Shown: positions 17,165 to 27,205, counted from the first letter of the stretch. The stretch is DNA of 64,000 nucleotides from an uncultured Lachnospiraceae bacterium (GCA_910577735.1 CAJTOO010000014.1:76735-140734); one strand, 5' to 3'. Numbers and translations: made by a program. The notes: generated by a model not told the origin, from the sequence alone.

Positions 17165-18139
17165 ATGCGCGAATTTATGACAAAGATGTCAGATTATTGG
17201 AAGGAAAGAAGAAATGACCCGGACAAACAGGAAAACAAACTCACAGTGATCATAACGGCGGCTGTGGCCGTGGTGATTATTGTACTGTTGCTGGTACTTT
17301 TGTGGGGATATGTGGGCAAAAGATATGGGGGACGAGAGACTGCGCTGCCAGAACAGACAGAGCAGGTGATGCAGGAAGCGGATCAGAAAGAGAACCAGAA
17401 AGAAACAGATGACGAGGGGATTTCCAAGGTGGTCCATGAGGAAGAAGCCGTCAGGTATATGTCGGAAGATTCCGGTGAGAAGCTGCGGCAGGAGTATCTG
17501 ACAAGCACAGCCTATTTAAAGGAAAAGGTGGAAGAACTATTACAGACCATGACGCAGGTACAGGATGGGCTGCAGGAGGTTGAGAAGGAATACAAAGCCG
17601 GAGACAGTGCGCTGCAGACGCAGATTATCACGATGCGTGAGCAAGTGGACACCATTGTGCTAAGTCTTAAGGAGACACAGATCAAGCTTACTGATTTAAC
17701 GAATACGGTGCAGACCATAGATAAAGAGAAGATTCCCGTGATACAAGAGCAGATTGCGCAAATCCGCGGGGATATGGAACACGTGCAGACCGATATCGCA
17801 GACCTGTATGAGAAGATGGCGGCCTTAAAGAAAGAAGACGAGAGGCTGTGGGCCAGTATAAGCAAGCTGGAAAAGACTGTAAAAGCAGCCCTCGACCAGA
17901 ATGTGGCTGAGGTGAACAACCGGCTGAATCAATTGCAGGCCGGCATGGAGCATTTAAAGCAGGAGTTTGAGAAAATCCTGCAGGAGAATATGGCAGGCGT
18001 CAATGAGAGGGTGGATGTGCTGATCGGTCAGATGGAGGAACGGCTTGGCGCTTTGACGGAAAATACACTCCGCTATCGGTATGAGGCACAGAGCAATACC
18101 TTGTATTTATCTCCAATGAAGGAGGAGGCCGGACAATGA
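17165..18139 (+). CDS. Membrane-anchored coiled-coil protein of unknown function
   Basis: A 324-residue protein with a short basic cytoplasmic start, one membrane helix (about residues 27-49, VIITAAVAVVIIVLLLVLLW) and then a long acidic outer part rich in Glu, Gln and Lys with heptad-like spacing, predicted as coiled coil. AAGGAGG precedes the ATG. The following small secreted-protein gene overlaps it by the ATGA tetranucleotide, so the two are coupled and probably work together outside the membrane. No known domain is recognised. It could tether or space cell-envelope components; this is speculation. Confidence 0.75.
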   Translation: MREFMTKMSDYWKERRNDPDKQENKLTVIITAAVAVVIIVLLLVLLWGYVGKRYGGRETALPEQTEQVMQEADQKENQKETDDEGISKVVHEEEAVRYMSEDSGEKLRQEYLTSTAYLKEKVEELLQTMTQVQDGLQEVEKEYKAGDSALQTQIITMREQVDTIVLSLKETQIKLTDLTNTVQTIDKEKIPVIQEQIAQIRGDMEHVQTDIADLYEKMAALKKEDERLWASISKLEKTVKAALDQNVAEVNNRLNQLQAGMEHLKQEFEKILQENMAGVNERVDVLIGQMEERLGALTENTLRYRYEAQSNTLYLSPMKEEAGQ

Positions 18140-18372
18140 CAAAGGCAGGAAGAATATTTGCCGTAATTATCGGCATGATGATGGTATTGGGGACAGCGAT
18201 AAGCACACAGGCCCAGGAGGAAGCAGAAAGTCAGGGGACATTCCGTTTTCAGACAACAGAAGGAGTTGTTCAGATTCTGGCAGCGGATATCAGTCTTTTA
18301 CGAGATAAGGTATGGGAAATTAAGCAAGAACCTTTTTGCGCTGATTATTATACCGAAGTACGTACAGAATGA
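18136..18372 (+). CDS. Small secreted protein coupled to the coiled-coil gene
   Basis: A 78-residue protein whose ATG overlaps the upstream stop (ATGA), with AGGAGG upstream. It opens with a signal peptide (MTKAGRIFAVIIGMMMVLGT, likely cleaved near TQAQ), leaving about 50 residues. The mature part ADISLLRDKVWEI is probably helical and might pair with the neighbour's coiled coil. No family is recognised. Confidence 0.65.
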   Translation: MTKAGRIFAVIIGMMMVLGTAISTQAQEEAESQGTFRFQTTEGVVQILAADISLLRDKVWEIKQEPFCADYYTEVRTE

Positions 18373-18592
18373 CGGCCGGGGACACAAGCTTTGCCAAGGT
18401 GTGAAAAGGAGTCTTGCGCCGGACATTTTTCTGATACTGTCCAGGCGGGAATTGACAATCGAATTGCCTTATGATAGGTTAATTACAGTATATTTTGTAC
18501 AGTCAGGACAAGTGGAAACTTTACTGAGGTTTACTGTCAAAGGTTCACTGAAATTTGTATGATATTATAATAGAAGAGAGAGGAAATTTGTC

Positions 18593-20611
18593 ATGGATAA
18601 GGGAAAGTATTATATCACAACGGCGATTGCCTATACTTCCGGTACGCCCCATATCGGGAATAGTTATGAGATCGTATTGGCAGACAGTATTGCCCGTTTT
18701 AAGAGAAAAGACGGTTATGATGTTCAGTTTCAGACCGGTACGGATGAGCACGGACAGAAGATTGAATTAAAGGCGCAGGAAGCGGGGATTACGCCTAAGG
18801 AATATGTGGATAAGGTTGCGGGGGAAATCCGCAGGATCTGTGATGCCCTGAATACTTCCTATGATAAATTTATCCGTACCACAGACGATTTTCATGAGAG
18901 ACAGGTGCAGAAGATATTCAAGAAACTCTACGACCAGGGGGATATCTATAAGGGGGCCTATGAGGGACTTTACTGTACACCCTGTGAGTCCTTCTGGACA
19001 GAGTCTCAGCTTGTGGATGGTAAATGTCCTGACTGCGGCAGGGAAGTGAAGCCTGCCAGGGAGGAAGCCTATTTCTTTAAGATGAGCAAATATGCGGATA
19101 AGCTGATTGCCCATATCAATGCTCATCCGGAATTTATCCAGCCCGTGTCCCGTAAGAATGAGATGATGAACAACTTCCTTCTGCCGGGGCTGCAGGATTT
19201 GTGTGTGTCCAGGACCTCCTTTAAATGGGGCGTTCCGGTAGACTTCGATGACAGGCATGTGGTCTATGTGTGGCTGGATGCGCTGACAAACTATATCACG
19301 GGAATCGGCTATGAGGCAGATGGTGAAAGCAGTGAGCAGTATAAGAAGTTATGGCCGGCGGATCTGCATTTAATCGGCAAGGATATTATCCGTTTCCATA
19401 CAATTTACTGGCCGATTTTCCTGATGGCTTTAGGAGAGCCCCTTCCGAAACAGGTATTCGGGCATCCCTGGCTTTTACAGGGCGATGGCAAGATGAGCAA
19501 GTCCAAAGGAAATGTGATTTATGCGGATGATCTGATTCAGTTCTTCGGTGTGGATGCGGTGCGCTATTTCGTGCTGCATGAAATGCCCTTTGAAAATGAC
19601 GGCGTGATTACCTGGGATTTGATGGTGGAGCGTATGAACTCCGATCTGGCGAATACACTGGGGAACCTGGTGAACAGGACTGTATCCATGAGCAATAAGT
19701 ATTTTGGCGGCGTTGTGGAGAATCAGAAAGTGGGTGTGGACGCAGGAGCGGAAGATGTGGATGCCGATTTGTTTAAGGTGGCTGCGGATACTTATACCAG
19801 AGTGTCTAAGAAGATGGACGAACTGCGGGTGGCGGATGCAATTACGGAAATCTTTGTATTGTTCAAACGCTGCAATAAATATATAGATGAAACCATGCCC
19901 TGGGTACTGGCTAAAGATGAGGCGAAGAAAGACCGGCTTGCCACCGTTTTATATAATCTGCTGAATGGCATCCTGGTGGGGGCCTCTCTCTTGGAGCCCT
20001 ATATGCCTGAGACAGCACAGAAGATTGCGGGGCAGTTGAATACGTCCTTAGTGGATTTTGGGGTGTTAGAGGAGTGCGCCGGCAAGCAGGATTTTGCTGC
20101 GGTATCAACACTTTATCCCTCTGGCAATAAGGTAGTAGAGAAACCGGAGATTCTCTTTGCACGTCAGGATATGAAGGAAGTGATGGAGCAGGTAGAGGCA
20201 ATGTTTGCGCAGAGAAAGGCAGCGGCAGGTGAGGAAGGAAAGGATTCCGGTATGGATGAGAAAGTGGTGGAATTAGAGCCAAAGGCTACAATCACATATG
20301 ATGACTTTGAGAAGTGCCGGTTCCAGGTGGGATTGGTGCTGGAATGCGAGGAAGTACCCAAATCCAAGAAACTTTTGAAGTTCAAGGTGCAGATCGGGTC
20401 CCAGACCAGACAGATTCTTTCCGGTATCAAACAGTACTATAAACCGGAAGAGCTGATTGGGAAAAGGGTCATGGTGCTGGTGAACTTACAGCCCAGGGAG
20501 ATTGCCGGCCTGTTGTCGGAAGGCATGATTTTAAGCGCCGCAGATGAGGAAGGCAATCTGGCAGTCATGGTGCCGCAGAAAGATATGCCGGCCGGGGCGG
20601 AAATCTGTTAA
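18593..20611 (+). CDS. metG: Methionyl-tRNA synthetase
   Basis: A 672-residue class I synthetase that charges tRNA-Met. The HIGH-like motif is PHIGNSY near residue 18 and the KMSKS motif is GDGKMSKSKGN near residue 299. A zinc knuckle is present with CTPC near 128 and CPDC near 145. The C-terminus from about residue 565 is the EMAP/Trbp111-like tRNA-binding domain (CRFQVGLVLECEEVPKSKKL, LQPREIAGLLSEGM) that dimerises the enzyme. Start and length are normal. The hydrolase gene follows eleven bases after its stop. Confidence 0.97.
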   Translation: MDKGKYYITTAIAYTSGTPHIGNSYEIVLADSIARFKRKDGYDVQFQTGTDEHGQKIELKAQEAGITPKEYVDKVAGEIRRICDALNTSYDKFIRTTDDFHERQVQKIFKKLYDQGDIYKGAYEGLYCTPCESFWTESQLVDGKCPDCGREVKPAREEAYFFKMSKYADKLIAHINAHPEFIQPVSRKNEMMNNFLLPGLQDLCVSRTSFKWGVPVDFDDRHVVYVWLDALTNYITGIGYEADGESSEQYKKLWPADLHLIGKDIIRFHTIYWPIFLMALGEPLPKQVFGHPWLLQGDGKMSKSKGNVIYADDLIQFFGVDAVRYFVLHEMPFENDGVITWDLMVERMNSDLANTLGNLVNRTVSMSNKYFGGVVENQKVGVDAGAEDVDADLFKVAADTYTRVSKKMDELRVADAITEIFVLFKRCNKYIDETMPWVLAKDEAKKDRLATVLYNLLNGILVGASLLEPYMPETAQKIAGQLNTSLVDFGVLEECAGKQDFAAVSTLYPSGNKVVEKPEILFARQDMKEVMEQVEAMFAQRKAAAGEEGKDSGMDEKVVELEPKATITYDDFEKCRFQVGLVLECEEVPKSKKLLKFKVQIGSQTRQILSGIKQYYKPEELIGKRVMVLVNLQPREIAGLLSEGMILSAADEEGNLAVMVPQKDMPAGAEIC

Positions 20612-20622
20612 GTTAAGAAATC

Positions 20623-21585
20623 ATGGGTGAAGCGAGAGAGGATTTTGGGGTGGTACAGAAAGAAGATTTTTACTTTGGCTCCCGGGACGGGGAGCATACG
20701 ATTCATGCCATTCGTTGGATTCCGGAGGCAGAGCGTCCGGTTTGCATCTTACAGGTTATACACGGCATGACGGAACATATTGGCCGTTATGACGAATTTG
20801 CAAGATATTTGGCCGGGAAGGGGATTCTGGTAGTGGGAGATGACCATCTGGGCCATGGCAAATCTGTCAATCCGGGAGAAACTTTCGGGTATTTCTGTAA
20901 AGAGGATGCAGCCACTGTATTGGTAAGAGATGAACACCGGCTTAAGAAGATTATGCAGGAGCAGTATCAGGGCATCCCTTATATTATCCTGGGCCACAGC
21001 ATGGGTTCCTTTATTGCGAGAAACTATCTGCTTCGTTATGGAAGCGGCATAGACGGCGCCATCATCATGGGCACAGGCATGCAGTCAAAGCCGGGACTTG
21101 CTGTTGTGAGGGTATTGGCAGGGATTCAGACACTTTTCTGCGGGCCGAAGCATGTGAGCAAATTGATTGACAGACTTGCTTTTGGCAGCTCTAATAAGCG
21201 GATAGAGTCGCCGAAGACTTCCAGTGACTGGCTTTGCACCAATGTAGAGAGTGTGGAGCGTTATCTGCAGGATCCGCTGTGCGGCTTTGTCTTTACGGCC
21301 AATGGATTTCAGACGCTGATGAAGCTGATCTGGAACCTGCATGATGAGGAGAAGCTGCGTAAAATGCCCAGACAGCTGCCGGTACTTTTCGTGTCGGGGG
21401 AGGAAGATCCTGTGGGCGACTATGGCCGGGCTGTGAAAGCAGTGTATGATTCTTTCGTGCGGTTGGGGATGGAGCATGTGCAGATGAAACTTTATCCTGG
21501 TGACAGGCATGAGATTCTCAATGAATTGGATAGAGAGAATGTCTACGGGGATATATACCGTTGGATTTTACAGAAAGTTACATGA
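20623..21585 (+). CDS. Alpha/beta hydrolase, monoacylglycerol lipase/lysophospholipase type
   Basis: A 320-residue Hydrolase_4 family protein. The oxyanion region is QVIHGMTEHIGRYDEFA, the nucleophile elbow is GHSMGS near residue 123, the acid is likely Asp in GEEDPVGDYG, and the base is the His in GDRHEILNE near residue 293. These are the family's marks for acting on monoacylglycerols or lysophospholipids. No signal peptide is seen, so it is cytoplasmic. It closely follows metG and may share its transcript. Confidence 0.88.
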   Translation: MGEAREDFGVVQKEDFYFGSRDGEHTIHAIRWIPEAERPVCILQVIHGMTEHIGRYDEFARYLAGKGILVVGDDHLGHGKSVNPGETFGYFCKEDAATVLVRDEHRLKKIMQEQYQGIPYIILGHSMGSFIARNYLLRYGSGIDGAIIMGTGMQSKPGLAVVRVLAGIQTLFCGPKHVSKLIDRLAFGSSNKRIESPKTSSDWLCTNVESVERYLQDPLCGFVFTANGFQTLMKLIWNLHDEEKLRKMPRQLPVLFVSGEEDPVGDYGRAVKAVYDSFVRLGMEHVQMKLYPGDRHEILNELDRENVYGDIYRWILQKVT

Positions 21586-21634
21586 GAAAGACCCGGAACA
21601 CAGTGTAACCCTTTGGGAATGGAGATTACCATTT

Positions 21635-21931
21635 ATGAAGAAACTATTTGGACTGTTATGTGTGGCAGCAGTCATAGGTGCGGTATATGTGGGAATTATT
21701 GCGCCAGGTCAGGGGAAAGAAGTGACCATAGAGACAATAGAGGCTGAGGCGGAAGAGTTTGCTGACCATGCCCAGGATCTGTATGAGGAGTACGGTGAGG
21801 AAGTGGTGGAGCAGGCCAACGAAGCCATCAATGAGGCCGTGGAGAGTGCTGTGGAAGGCGCGGCGGATAATTTCTGGGAGAGTCTCAAGCAGAGTGTGAC
21901 AGATTTCTTTAAAGATTTGAACCCTTTTTAG
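21635..21931 (+). CDS. Small membrane-anchored acidic helical protein
   Basis: A 98-residue protein. The ATG at 21635 is preferred because it follows GGAG and begins a membrane anchor or signal sequence (KKLFGLLCVAAVIGAVYVG). The rest is a strongly acidic, Ala/Glu-rich helix ending VTDFFKDLNPF. No family is recognised. It is followed by a terminator and may be the last gene of the metG-hydrolase transcript. Confidence 0.6.
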   Translation: MKKLFGLLCVAAVIGAVYVGIIAPGQGKEVTIETIEAEAEEFADHAQDLYEEYGEEVVEQANEAINEAVESAVEGAADNFWESLKQSVTDFFKDLNPF

Positions 21932-21941
21932 ATCGAAAAAG

Positions 21942-21973
21942 ACCGCATATACTTACAGAGTATAGCGGTTTTT
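21942..21973 (+). terminator. Terminator
   Basis: ACCGCATATACT pairs imperfectly with AGTATAGCGGT around TACAG, followed by TTTTTG. Confidence 0.7.
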
Positions 21974-22050
21974 GCTATAGTTAAATATAAGGGAATGTTT
22001 TTTATGTTTTTGTTTATACTATACAATCATGACAAAGAAGGAGAAAGAAA

Positions 22051-23043
22051 ATGAAGATAGCTTTTTTTAGTACAAAACCATATGACAGAACCTGGTTTGA
22101 GCCTATGGGGAAAGAATATGGGTTTGATATCCGGTTCTTTGAGGTGCCGTTCCATGAGGAGACGATTTCGCTGGCGAAGGGCTTTGATGCAGTATGTATT
22201 TTTGTCAATGACTATGTGAATGCAGAGATGATAGAGTCACTTTATGATATGCATGTGAAGGCGATTCTTTTAAGGAGCGCCGGTTTCAACCATGTTGATG
22301 TGAAGGCTGCGGAAGATAAGGTAGTGATTCTTCGTGTGCCCAGCTATTCCCCGGAGGCGGTAGCAGAGTTTGCCATGGGTATGCTGTTGACGGTGAATCG
22401 TTATACACATAAAGCGTATAACAGAACCCGGGAATTTAATATGAGCCTCCATGGTCTGATGGGTGTGGATCTCTATCATAAGGTGGCGGGCATCGTTGGC
22501 ACGGGTAAGATCGGCCAGGCGATGATTCGTATCTGCAACGGCTTTGGGATGCAGGTGCTGGCTTATGATCCGTATCCGAATCCCAAATTGGACGTAGAAT
22601 ATGTATCCCTGGATGAGATTATGTCAAAATCGGATGTGTTATCCCTGCACTGTCCTTTGACCTCAGAGACGAAACACCTGGTCAATAAGGATACCATTGA
22701 AAAAATGAAACAGGGCGTTTATCTGGTCAATACATCCCGCGGTGCATTGATTGACACAGATGCCTTGATAGATGGATTGGTAGCCGGTAAATTCGGCGGT
22801 GTGGGATTGGATGTATATGAGGAAGAAGAGGGCATATTCTATGAGGATAAGTCCAATGAAATCATGCGTGATGAAAATCTGGCCAGGCTGATGACATTCC
22901 CCAATGTACTGATTACTTCCCATATGGGATTTTTCACTAAAGAGGCGACGCAGGCCATAGCCAAGGTGACCTTGGAGAATGCGTATGCGTTGGAGAACGG
23001 GCTTCCCCTTGTCAATAAGGTGGGCGCTGAGGCTGCAAAGTAG
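22051..23043 (+). CDS. ldhA: D-lactate dehydrogenase (fermentative)
   Basis: A 330-residue D-2-hydroxyacid dehydrogenase that reduces pyruvate to D-lactate with NADH. The opening MKIAFFSTKPYDRTWF and much of the body resemble E. coli LdhA. The Rossmann motif is GTGKIGQAMIRICNGFGM near residue 150. The catalytic residues sit in VNTSRGALID (Arg), DVYEEEEG (Glu) and TSHMGFFTKEA (His). AAGGAG precedes the ATG and the gene is monocistronic. It supports a fermentative host. Confidence 0.92.
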   Translation: MKIAFFSTKPYDRTWFEPMGKEYGFDIRFFEVPFHEETISLAKGFDAVCIFVNDYVNAEMIESLYDMHVKAILLRSAGFNHVDVKAAEDKVVILRVPSYSPEAVAEFAMGMLLTVNRYTHKAYNRTREFNMSLHGLMGVDLYHKVAGIVGTGKIGQAMIRICNGFGMQVLAYDPYPNPKLDVEYVSLDEIMSKSDVLSLHCPLTSETKHLVNKDTIEKMKQGVYLVNTSRGALIDTDALIDGLVAGKFGGVGLDVYEEEEGIFYEDKSNEIMRDENLARLMTFPNVLITSHMGFFTKEATQAIAKVTLENAYALENGLPLVNKVGAEAAK

Positions 23044-23147
23044 TGTCTGCAAGCATGAACAGCTTTTCCAAACTGAGCCGGAGGGTTTCTTGTGAGTTGT
23101 AATTTCATGGCAAATACGATAAAATAATATGAGATTATAAAGGAGCC

Positions 23148-23627
23148 ATGAGTGGTTTGGGAACATCATATCAGATCAGAAGTGCATACCGGGATGAGTG
23201 GAACGATGCCATGGCGCTGGCCTGGAGAACCTTTTTGAAGTTTGAGGCAGACGTCTATACTCCAGAGGGTGTGAAGAATTTTGAAAATTTTATAACGGAT
23301 CCTACATTGCATCGGATGTTTGTGATGGGGGCATACCAGATGTTCGTTGCGCTGGACGGCGAGAAGATTGTTGGAATGGTTACGCTGCGGAACAATGCAC
23401 ACATTTCACTGCTGTTCGTAGAGGAGACATATCACAGGCGGGGAATTGGCCGCGCCCTGATCCGGTATCTTTCCGAATATCTGTTGTCGGAAGTGCAGGC
23501 AGACCGGGTAACTGTCAATTCCTCTCCATATGGGGTTGGATTTTATCATAAGCTGGGTTTCAGGGATTTGAGCCCGGAAGAGCAGAGGGATGGCATTACC
23601 TATACACCAATGGAGTTTGTATTGTAG
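23148..23627 (+). CDS. GNAT-family N-acetyltransferase
   Basis: A 159-residue acyltransferase. The acetyl-CoA-binding loop is HRRGIGRALIRYL near residue 92, preceded by the beta strand HISLLFVEE. A late block, VNSSPYGVGFYHKLGF, is typical of YafP/ElaA-like members. AAAGGAG lies just two bases before the ATG, which is unusually close. The substrate is unknown. It lies 15 bases before the HD-domain gene and may be cotranscribed with it. Confidence 0.85.
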   Translation: MSGLGTSYQIRSAYRDEWNDAMALAWRTFLKFEADVYTPEGVKNFENFITDPTLHRMFVMGAYQMFVALDGEKIVGMVTLRNNAHISLLFVEETYHRRGIGRALIRYLSEYLLSEVQADRVTVNSSPYGVGFYHKLGFRDLSPEEQRDGITYTPMEFVL

Positions 23628-23642
23628 TCATGGGAGAAATTT

Positions 23643-24902
23643 ATGGAATATATTAAGAGCAAAGATATTTTTCTGTTAATGCGGGACATTATGAAAATGA
23701 TCAATCCGACCCTGATGGAGCATGGCTCCAGGGTTGCTTACATAGTCTATAAGATGCTTCAGGAAGAGGGCAGATACGAGGAGTTTGAGCTTGCGGATAT
23801 TGTCATGGTGGCCACCATGCATGATATTGGCGCATATAAGACAGAGGCGGCCCGTATGAACGATATGCTGCAGTATGAGACAAGGGATAATATGGCCCAT
23901 TCTATTTATGGCTATCTTTTCTTCAAATATCTCTCGCCCCTGCCGGATCTGGCCAAAGTGATTATGTACCATCACAGGGATTATGAGAAGTTAAAAGATT
24001 CTGAGTACGAATATAAGGATGTGGCCGCTTATGTCAATATTGCGGAGAAGATTGACATATACGCCGGCGCCATGGGCGCCCAGTTTAAAACCCGCATGTT
24101 CCAGAAACAGGCAGGGACAAAGCTTTCTGATAAGGGATTGGAATGCTTCTATCGGTGTGATGAAAAGTATGACATTATGGGTAAGTTAAAGAGCGGAGAG
24201 TATAAGCAGGAACTGGATGAAATTGTGGAGTATATGATTTTTTCCAATGAGGATAAAAAACGTTTCCTGGAAATGCTGATGTACTGTCAGGGGTTTGTGA
24301 GGGAATCCATGGTGTTTGACACGGTTACCGCAGCCTGTATCTGTGAAGAAATGTGTCAGATTATGTATCTGCCTGAGCAGGAGAGGGAGATGCTTTACTA
24401 TGCGACGCTGATTCATGATATTGGTATGCTGGCCATACCCAAGGAAATTGTCCGTGCACTGCGCAAGCTGAAAAAGGACGAGATGCAGATTGTACGAACG
24501 CATATAGAGATTGCTGAAAAACAGTTAAAGACAAAGATGAAGGATGAAATACTCGAGATAGCGCTTGCCCATCATGAAAGAGGCGATGGCAGTGGGTATC
24601 CGCGTCATCTGAAAGAGGGTCAGATCAGTCTGCATCAGGGAATTCTGCAGGTGGTGGATGTGGTGAGCGCCCTGGTCAGAAAGAGAAGCTATAGAGAGGC
24701 TATGCCCAAGCAGCAGATAATCAGTCTGTTGAATGAGGATGCCGCTAAGAAGCGTTTGAAGCACCAGATTGTATCGATGTTCGTTAATTCGTATGATGAG
24801 ATCATGGAGCATGTGAAAAAAGAAATGGCCGGGACGCTTAAGATGTATCAGACGCTGAATCTGCAATACCAGCAGGTCAGCAAGAAGTATAATCTAAAGT
24901 AG
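23643..24902 (+). CDS. Double HD-domain protein with HD-GYP-type C-terminus
   Basis: A 419-residue protein with two HD phosphohydrolase-like domains. The first contains HGSRVAYIVYKML and MVATMHDIGAY (about residues 20-65). The second has TLIHDIGMLAIPKEI near residue 260 and HHERGDGSGYPRHL near residue 303, the HD-GYP signature associated with cyclic-di-GMP phosphodiesterases. No receiver or membrane domain is present. The nearby GGDEF protein makes a c-di-GMP synthesis/turnover pair plausible, though they are separated by a yesL-like gene. Catalytic activity of the first domain is uncertain. Confidence 0.88.
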   Translation: MEYIKSKDIFLLMRDIMKMINPTLMEHGSRVAYIVYKMLQEEGRYEEFELADIVMVATMHDIGAYKTEAARMNDMLQYETRDNMAHSIYGYLFFKYLSPLPDLAKVIMYHHRDYEKLKDSEYEYKDVAAYVNIAEKIDIYAGAMGAQFKTRMFQKQAGTKLSDKGLECFYRCDEKYDIMGKLKSGEYKQELDEIVEYMIFSNEDKKRFLEMLMYCQGFVRESMVFDTVTAACICEEMCQIMYLPEQEREMLYYATLIHDIGMLAIPKEIVRALRKLKKDEMQIVRTHIEIAEKQLKTKMKDEILEIALAHHERGDGSGYPRHLKEGQISLHQGILQVVDVVSALVRKRSYREAMPKQQIISLLNEDAAKKRLKHQIVSMFVNSYDEIMEHVKKEMAGTLKMYQTLNLQYQQVSKKYNLK

Positions 24903-24991
24903 TTCAATTTTTACTAAATTTTAAGGATTATATAGATTTTTTGTAGCATTGTGTAATATAATGTATTCGTATCTTTTGAAAAGAGGCTGTT

Positions 24992-25672
24992 ATGGGTAAA
25001 TTATTTGATCTGGATAGTCCTGTCATGCGTTTCTTAAATCGTGTGGCAGATTTGCTGATTCTGAACTTTTTAATGATCGCCTGTTGTCTCCCGATCATCA
25101 CAATTGGTGCCGCGCATACGGCCATGCATTATGTTTTGCTTAAGATGATACGAGGCGAAGAGGGATATCTCATCAGGGGATTTTTTAAGTCTTTTGCAGC
25201 AAACTTTAAACAGGCTACAGTTTTGTGGCTCATTATGCTGGTGGTGTTGTTGGTCTATGTTGGTGACGCACTTATCTTTCACTATTCGTTGCTTCGGTTT
25301 CCCAAAGCATTGATGATTGCGGTAGTGGTGATTGCTATTTTACTTATTATGGCAGGAGTTTATGTATTTCCGCTGCAGGCAAGATTTGAGAATAGTATTA
25401 AGAATACGCTCAAAAATGCGATGATTCTGGCTTTTGCCAATCTGCCCAAGACGGTGCTGATGATAGTATTTTATGCATTACCTCTTGTAATAGGGTATTT
25501 TTCAGCATATTCGCTTATTTTTGTAATCATGTTTGGCATTACGGTGCCGGCTTACGGTGCGGCATGGCTGTATAGCGGCATCTTTAAGAAATTCGAACCG
25601 GAAGAGGAAGAAATTTCTGACTTAGACTTTTCTATTAGTATAGATAAGGGGAATGGAGAAATCGATGGATGA
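24992..25672 (+). CDS. YesL/DUF624-family membrane protein
   Basis: A 226-residue polytopic protein with about five helices. It opens with LFDLDSPVMRFLNRVADLLILNFLMIACCLP, the hallmark of YesL proteins, which sit near carbohydrate ABC transporters in Firmicutes. AAGAGG precedes the ATG. The end overlaps the GGDEF gene by eight bases. Function is not established; the family is often found with sugar uptake systems, and one such transporter starts about 1.8 kb downstream. Confidence 0.85.
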   Translation: MGKLFDLDSPVMRFLNRVADLLILNFLMIACCLPIITIGAAHTAMHYVLLKMIRGEEGYLIRGFFKSFAANFKQATVLWLIMLVVLLVYVGDALIFHYSLLRFPKALMIAVVVIAILLIMAGVYVFPLQARFENSIKNTLKNAMILAFANLPKTVLMIVFYALPLVIGYFSAYSLIFVIMFGITVPAYGAAWLYSGIFKKFEPEEEEISDLDFSISIDKGNGEIDG

Positions 25673-27125
25673 TAGGAACAGGTCAAGCATATTACAGTGG
25701 ATACTCCCGACGGCAGTGATGATGATAGTCGTCATGGTCATGTTGTTTAACTTTTCCAGTAAGAGCAGCGCCGAGGCACAGGATACGGTATCCAGGACAT
25801 TGATTGCCGCTACGGAATCTTTCAGCGACAGGTTTAAAAGCCAGCTTGATGGCGTGAGAACGGTAGGCGTAACGATCAGAGCCTTACTGGAAAGAGAAGG
25901 CATAGATGATAAGGAACGAGTGACGCAGTTGTTAGAAATTGCGGTTCAGTGTTCCGGTGCCTATAAGGCAGTTTACTGTGATGTGAGCGGAAAGGGTTGG
26001 GATCAGGAAGGCGGGGAAGTATCCGTTGCGCAGGCCGATTACTTTTCTACCTTGCAGGATACAGAGTCGTGTTACATATATACGGAAGAGAATCAGCAGA
26101 CGATTCTGGTTGCGGAGCGGATTGCGACAGAGCAGATACATGGTTACCTGCTGATGTACTATTCCATGGGGAATATCAGTACGTTGATTGCTAAGTCCGG
26201 TTATGATTCCACTTCCTTTTTGACGGTCATAGATGAGGAAGGTAAGATATTAGGTGTCAGCGGAGCAGAAACGAGTAACTGCCTGGCGACGGGGAATCTT
26301 CTGGAGGCAATGGAGCCGGATAACAGCGAGTCGGCCAGAATGTTGCGAAATCGTATGAGTAACGGTGCGAAAGGGACTTCTGAGATTACCATGGGAAAGC
26401 AGTCGCATGTGCTGGTATATGTCCCGACAGGTGTGGAGGGATGGGAAATGGTGCTGGGTGTGAGTCAGGATTATGTTGACAGGCAGGTCAATTTCCAGTG
26501 GAGAAGCACCAAGAGCATGATAAGGTCACTGATTATCGTTATCTGTGCTTTCATATGTATTGTGGTAGTCATTAATATTGTCAGCAGGATACGCAGCAAT
26601 GAGAAGAGGAAGGAACTGGAAGACAAGGCAGATACAGATCAGCTCACAGGGTTGAATAATAAACTTGCCACAGAGCGGAAGATAAAGAATTATATGGCAC
26701 AGAATCCGCAGTCCCAGTCCATGATGTTCCTGTTGGATATTGATAATTTCAAAAAGATAAATGATACCATGGGGCATGCATTCGGTGATGAGGTATTAAG
26801 ATCTCTGGGCATGCAGATTGGGGCGATTTTCAGGGCCACTGATATCATTGGCCGCGTTGGCGGCGATGAATTTATGATTTTCCTCAAAGGGATTCCGGAT
26901 GAAGAGACTATTTTAAAAGAGGCCAGGAAAGTGGAGACCTTCTTTAAGGGGTTCCAGGCAGGGGAATATGTGAAGTATGCAGCTACTGCCAGTATCGGTG
27001 TGGCTATCTTCCCGCAGGAGGGGGCAGATTTTGAGACCCTGTATAAGGCGGCTGACCAAGGATTGTATAAGGCAAAAAAGCGTGGTAAGAATCAGCTGGC
27101 ATTTTACAGTGATGAGAGATCCTAA
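25665..27125 (+). CDS. Membrane-bound diguanylate cyclase (GGDEF)
   Basis: A 486-residue signalling enzyme. The ATG at 25665 follows GGAG with six bases; an earlier ATG at 25653 is too close to its site. A first helix (about residues 9-29) and a second (about 289-309, IRSLIIVICAFICIVVVINI) flank an extracytoplasmic sensor of Cache-like layout. The catalytic domain carries GRVGGDEFMIFL near residue 400 and an inhibitory RATD I-site five residues before GGDEF, so it should be an active, feedback-inhibited c-di-GMP synthase. It overlaps the yesL-like gene. Confidence 0.92.
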   Translation: MDDRNRSSILQWILPTAVMMIVVMVMLFNFSSKSSAEAQDTVSRTLIAATESFSDRFKSQLDGVRTVGVTIRALLEREGIDDKERVTQLLEIAVQCSGAYKAVYCDVSGKGWDQEGGEVSVAQADYFSTLQDTESCYIYTEENQQTILVAERIATEQIHGYLLMYYSMGNISTLIAKSGYDSTSFLTVIDEEGKILGVSGAETSNCLATGNLLEAMEPDNSESARMLRNRMSNGAKGTSEITMGKQSHVLVYVPTGVEGWEMVLGVSQDYVDRQVNFQWRSTKSMIRSLIIVICAFICIVVVINIVSRIRSNEKRKELEDKADTDQLTGLNNKLATERKIKNYMAQNPQSQSMMFLLDIDNFKKINDTMGHAFGDEVLRSLGMQIGAIFRATDIIGRVGGDEFMIFLKGIPDEETILKEARKVETFFKGFQAGEYVKYAATASIGVAIFPQEGADFETLYKAADQGLYKAKKRGKNQLAFYSDERS

Positions 27126-27176
27126 ACGAAACAGGCACCAGCGAAAGCAGCAAAGCAGAATAGAAAGAAAACGTAT

Positions 27177-27205
27177 AAGGCGGCGAAAGTTTTCGCTGCC
27201 TTTTT
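27177..27205 (+). terminator. Terminator after the diguanylate cyclase gene
   Basis: AAGGCGGCGAAA pairs with TTTCGCTGCCTT around a GT turn (one G-U pair), followed by TTT. Confidence 0.75.
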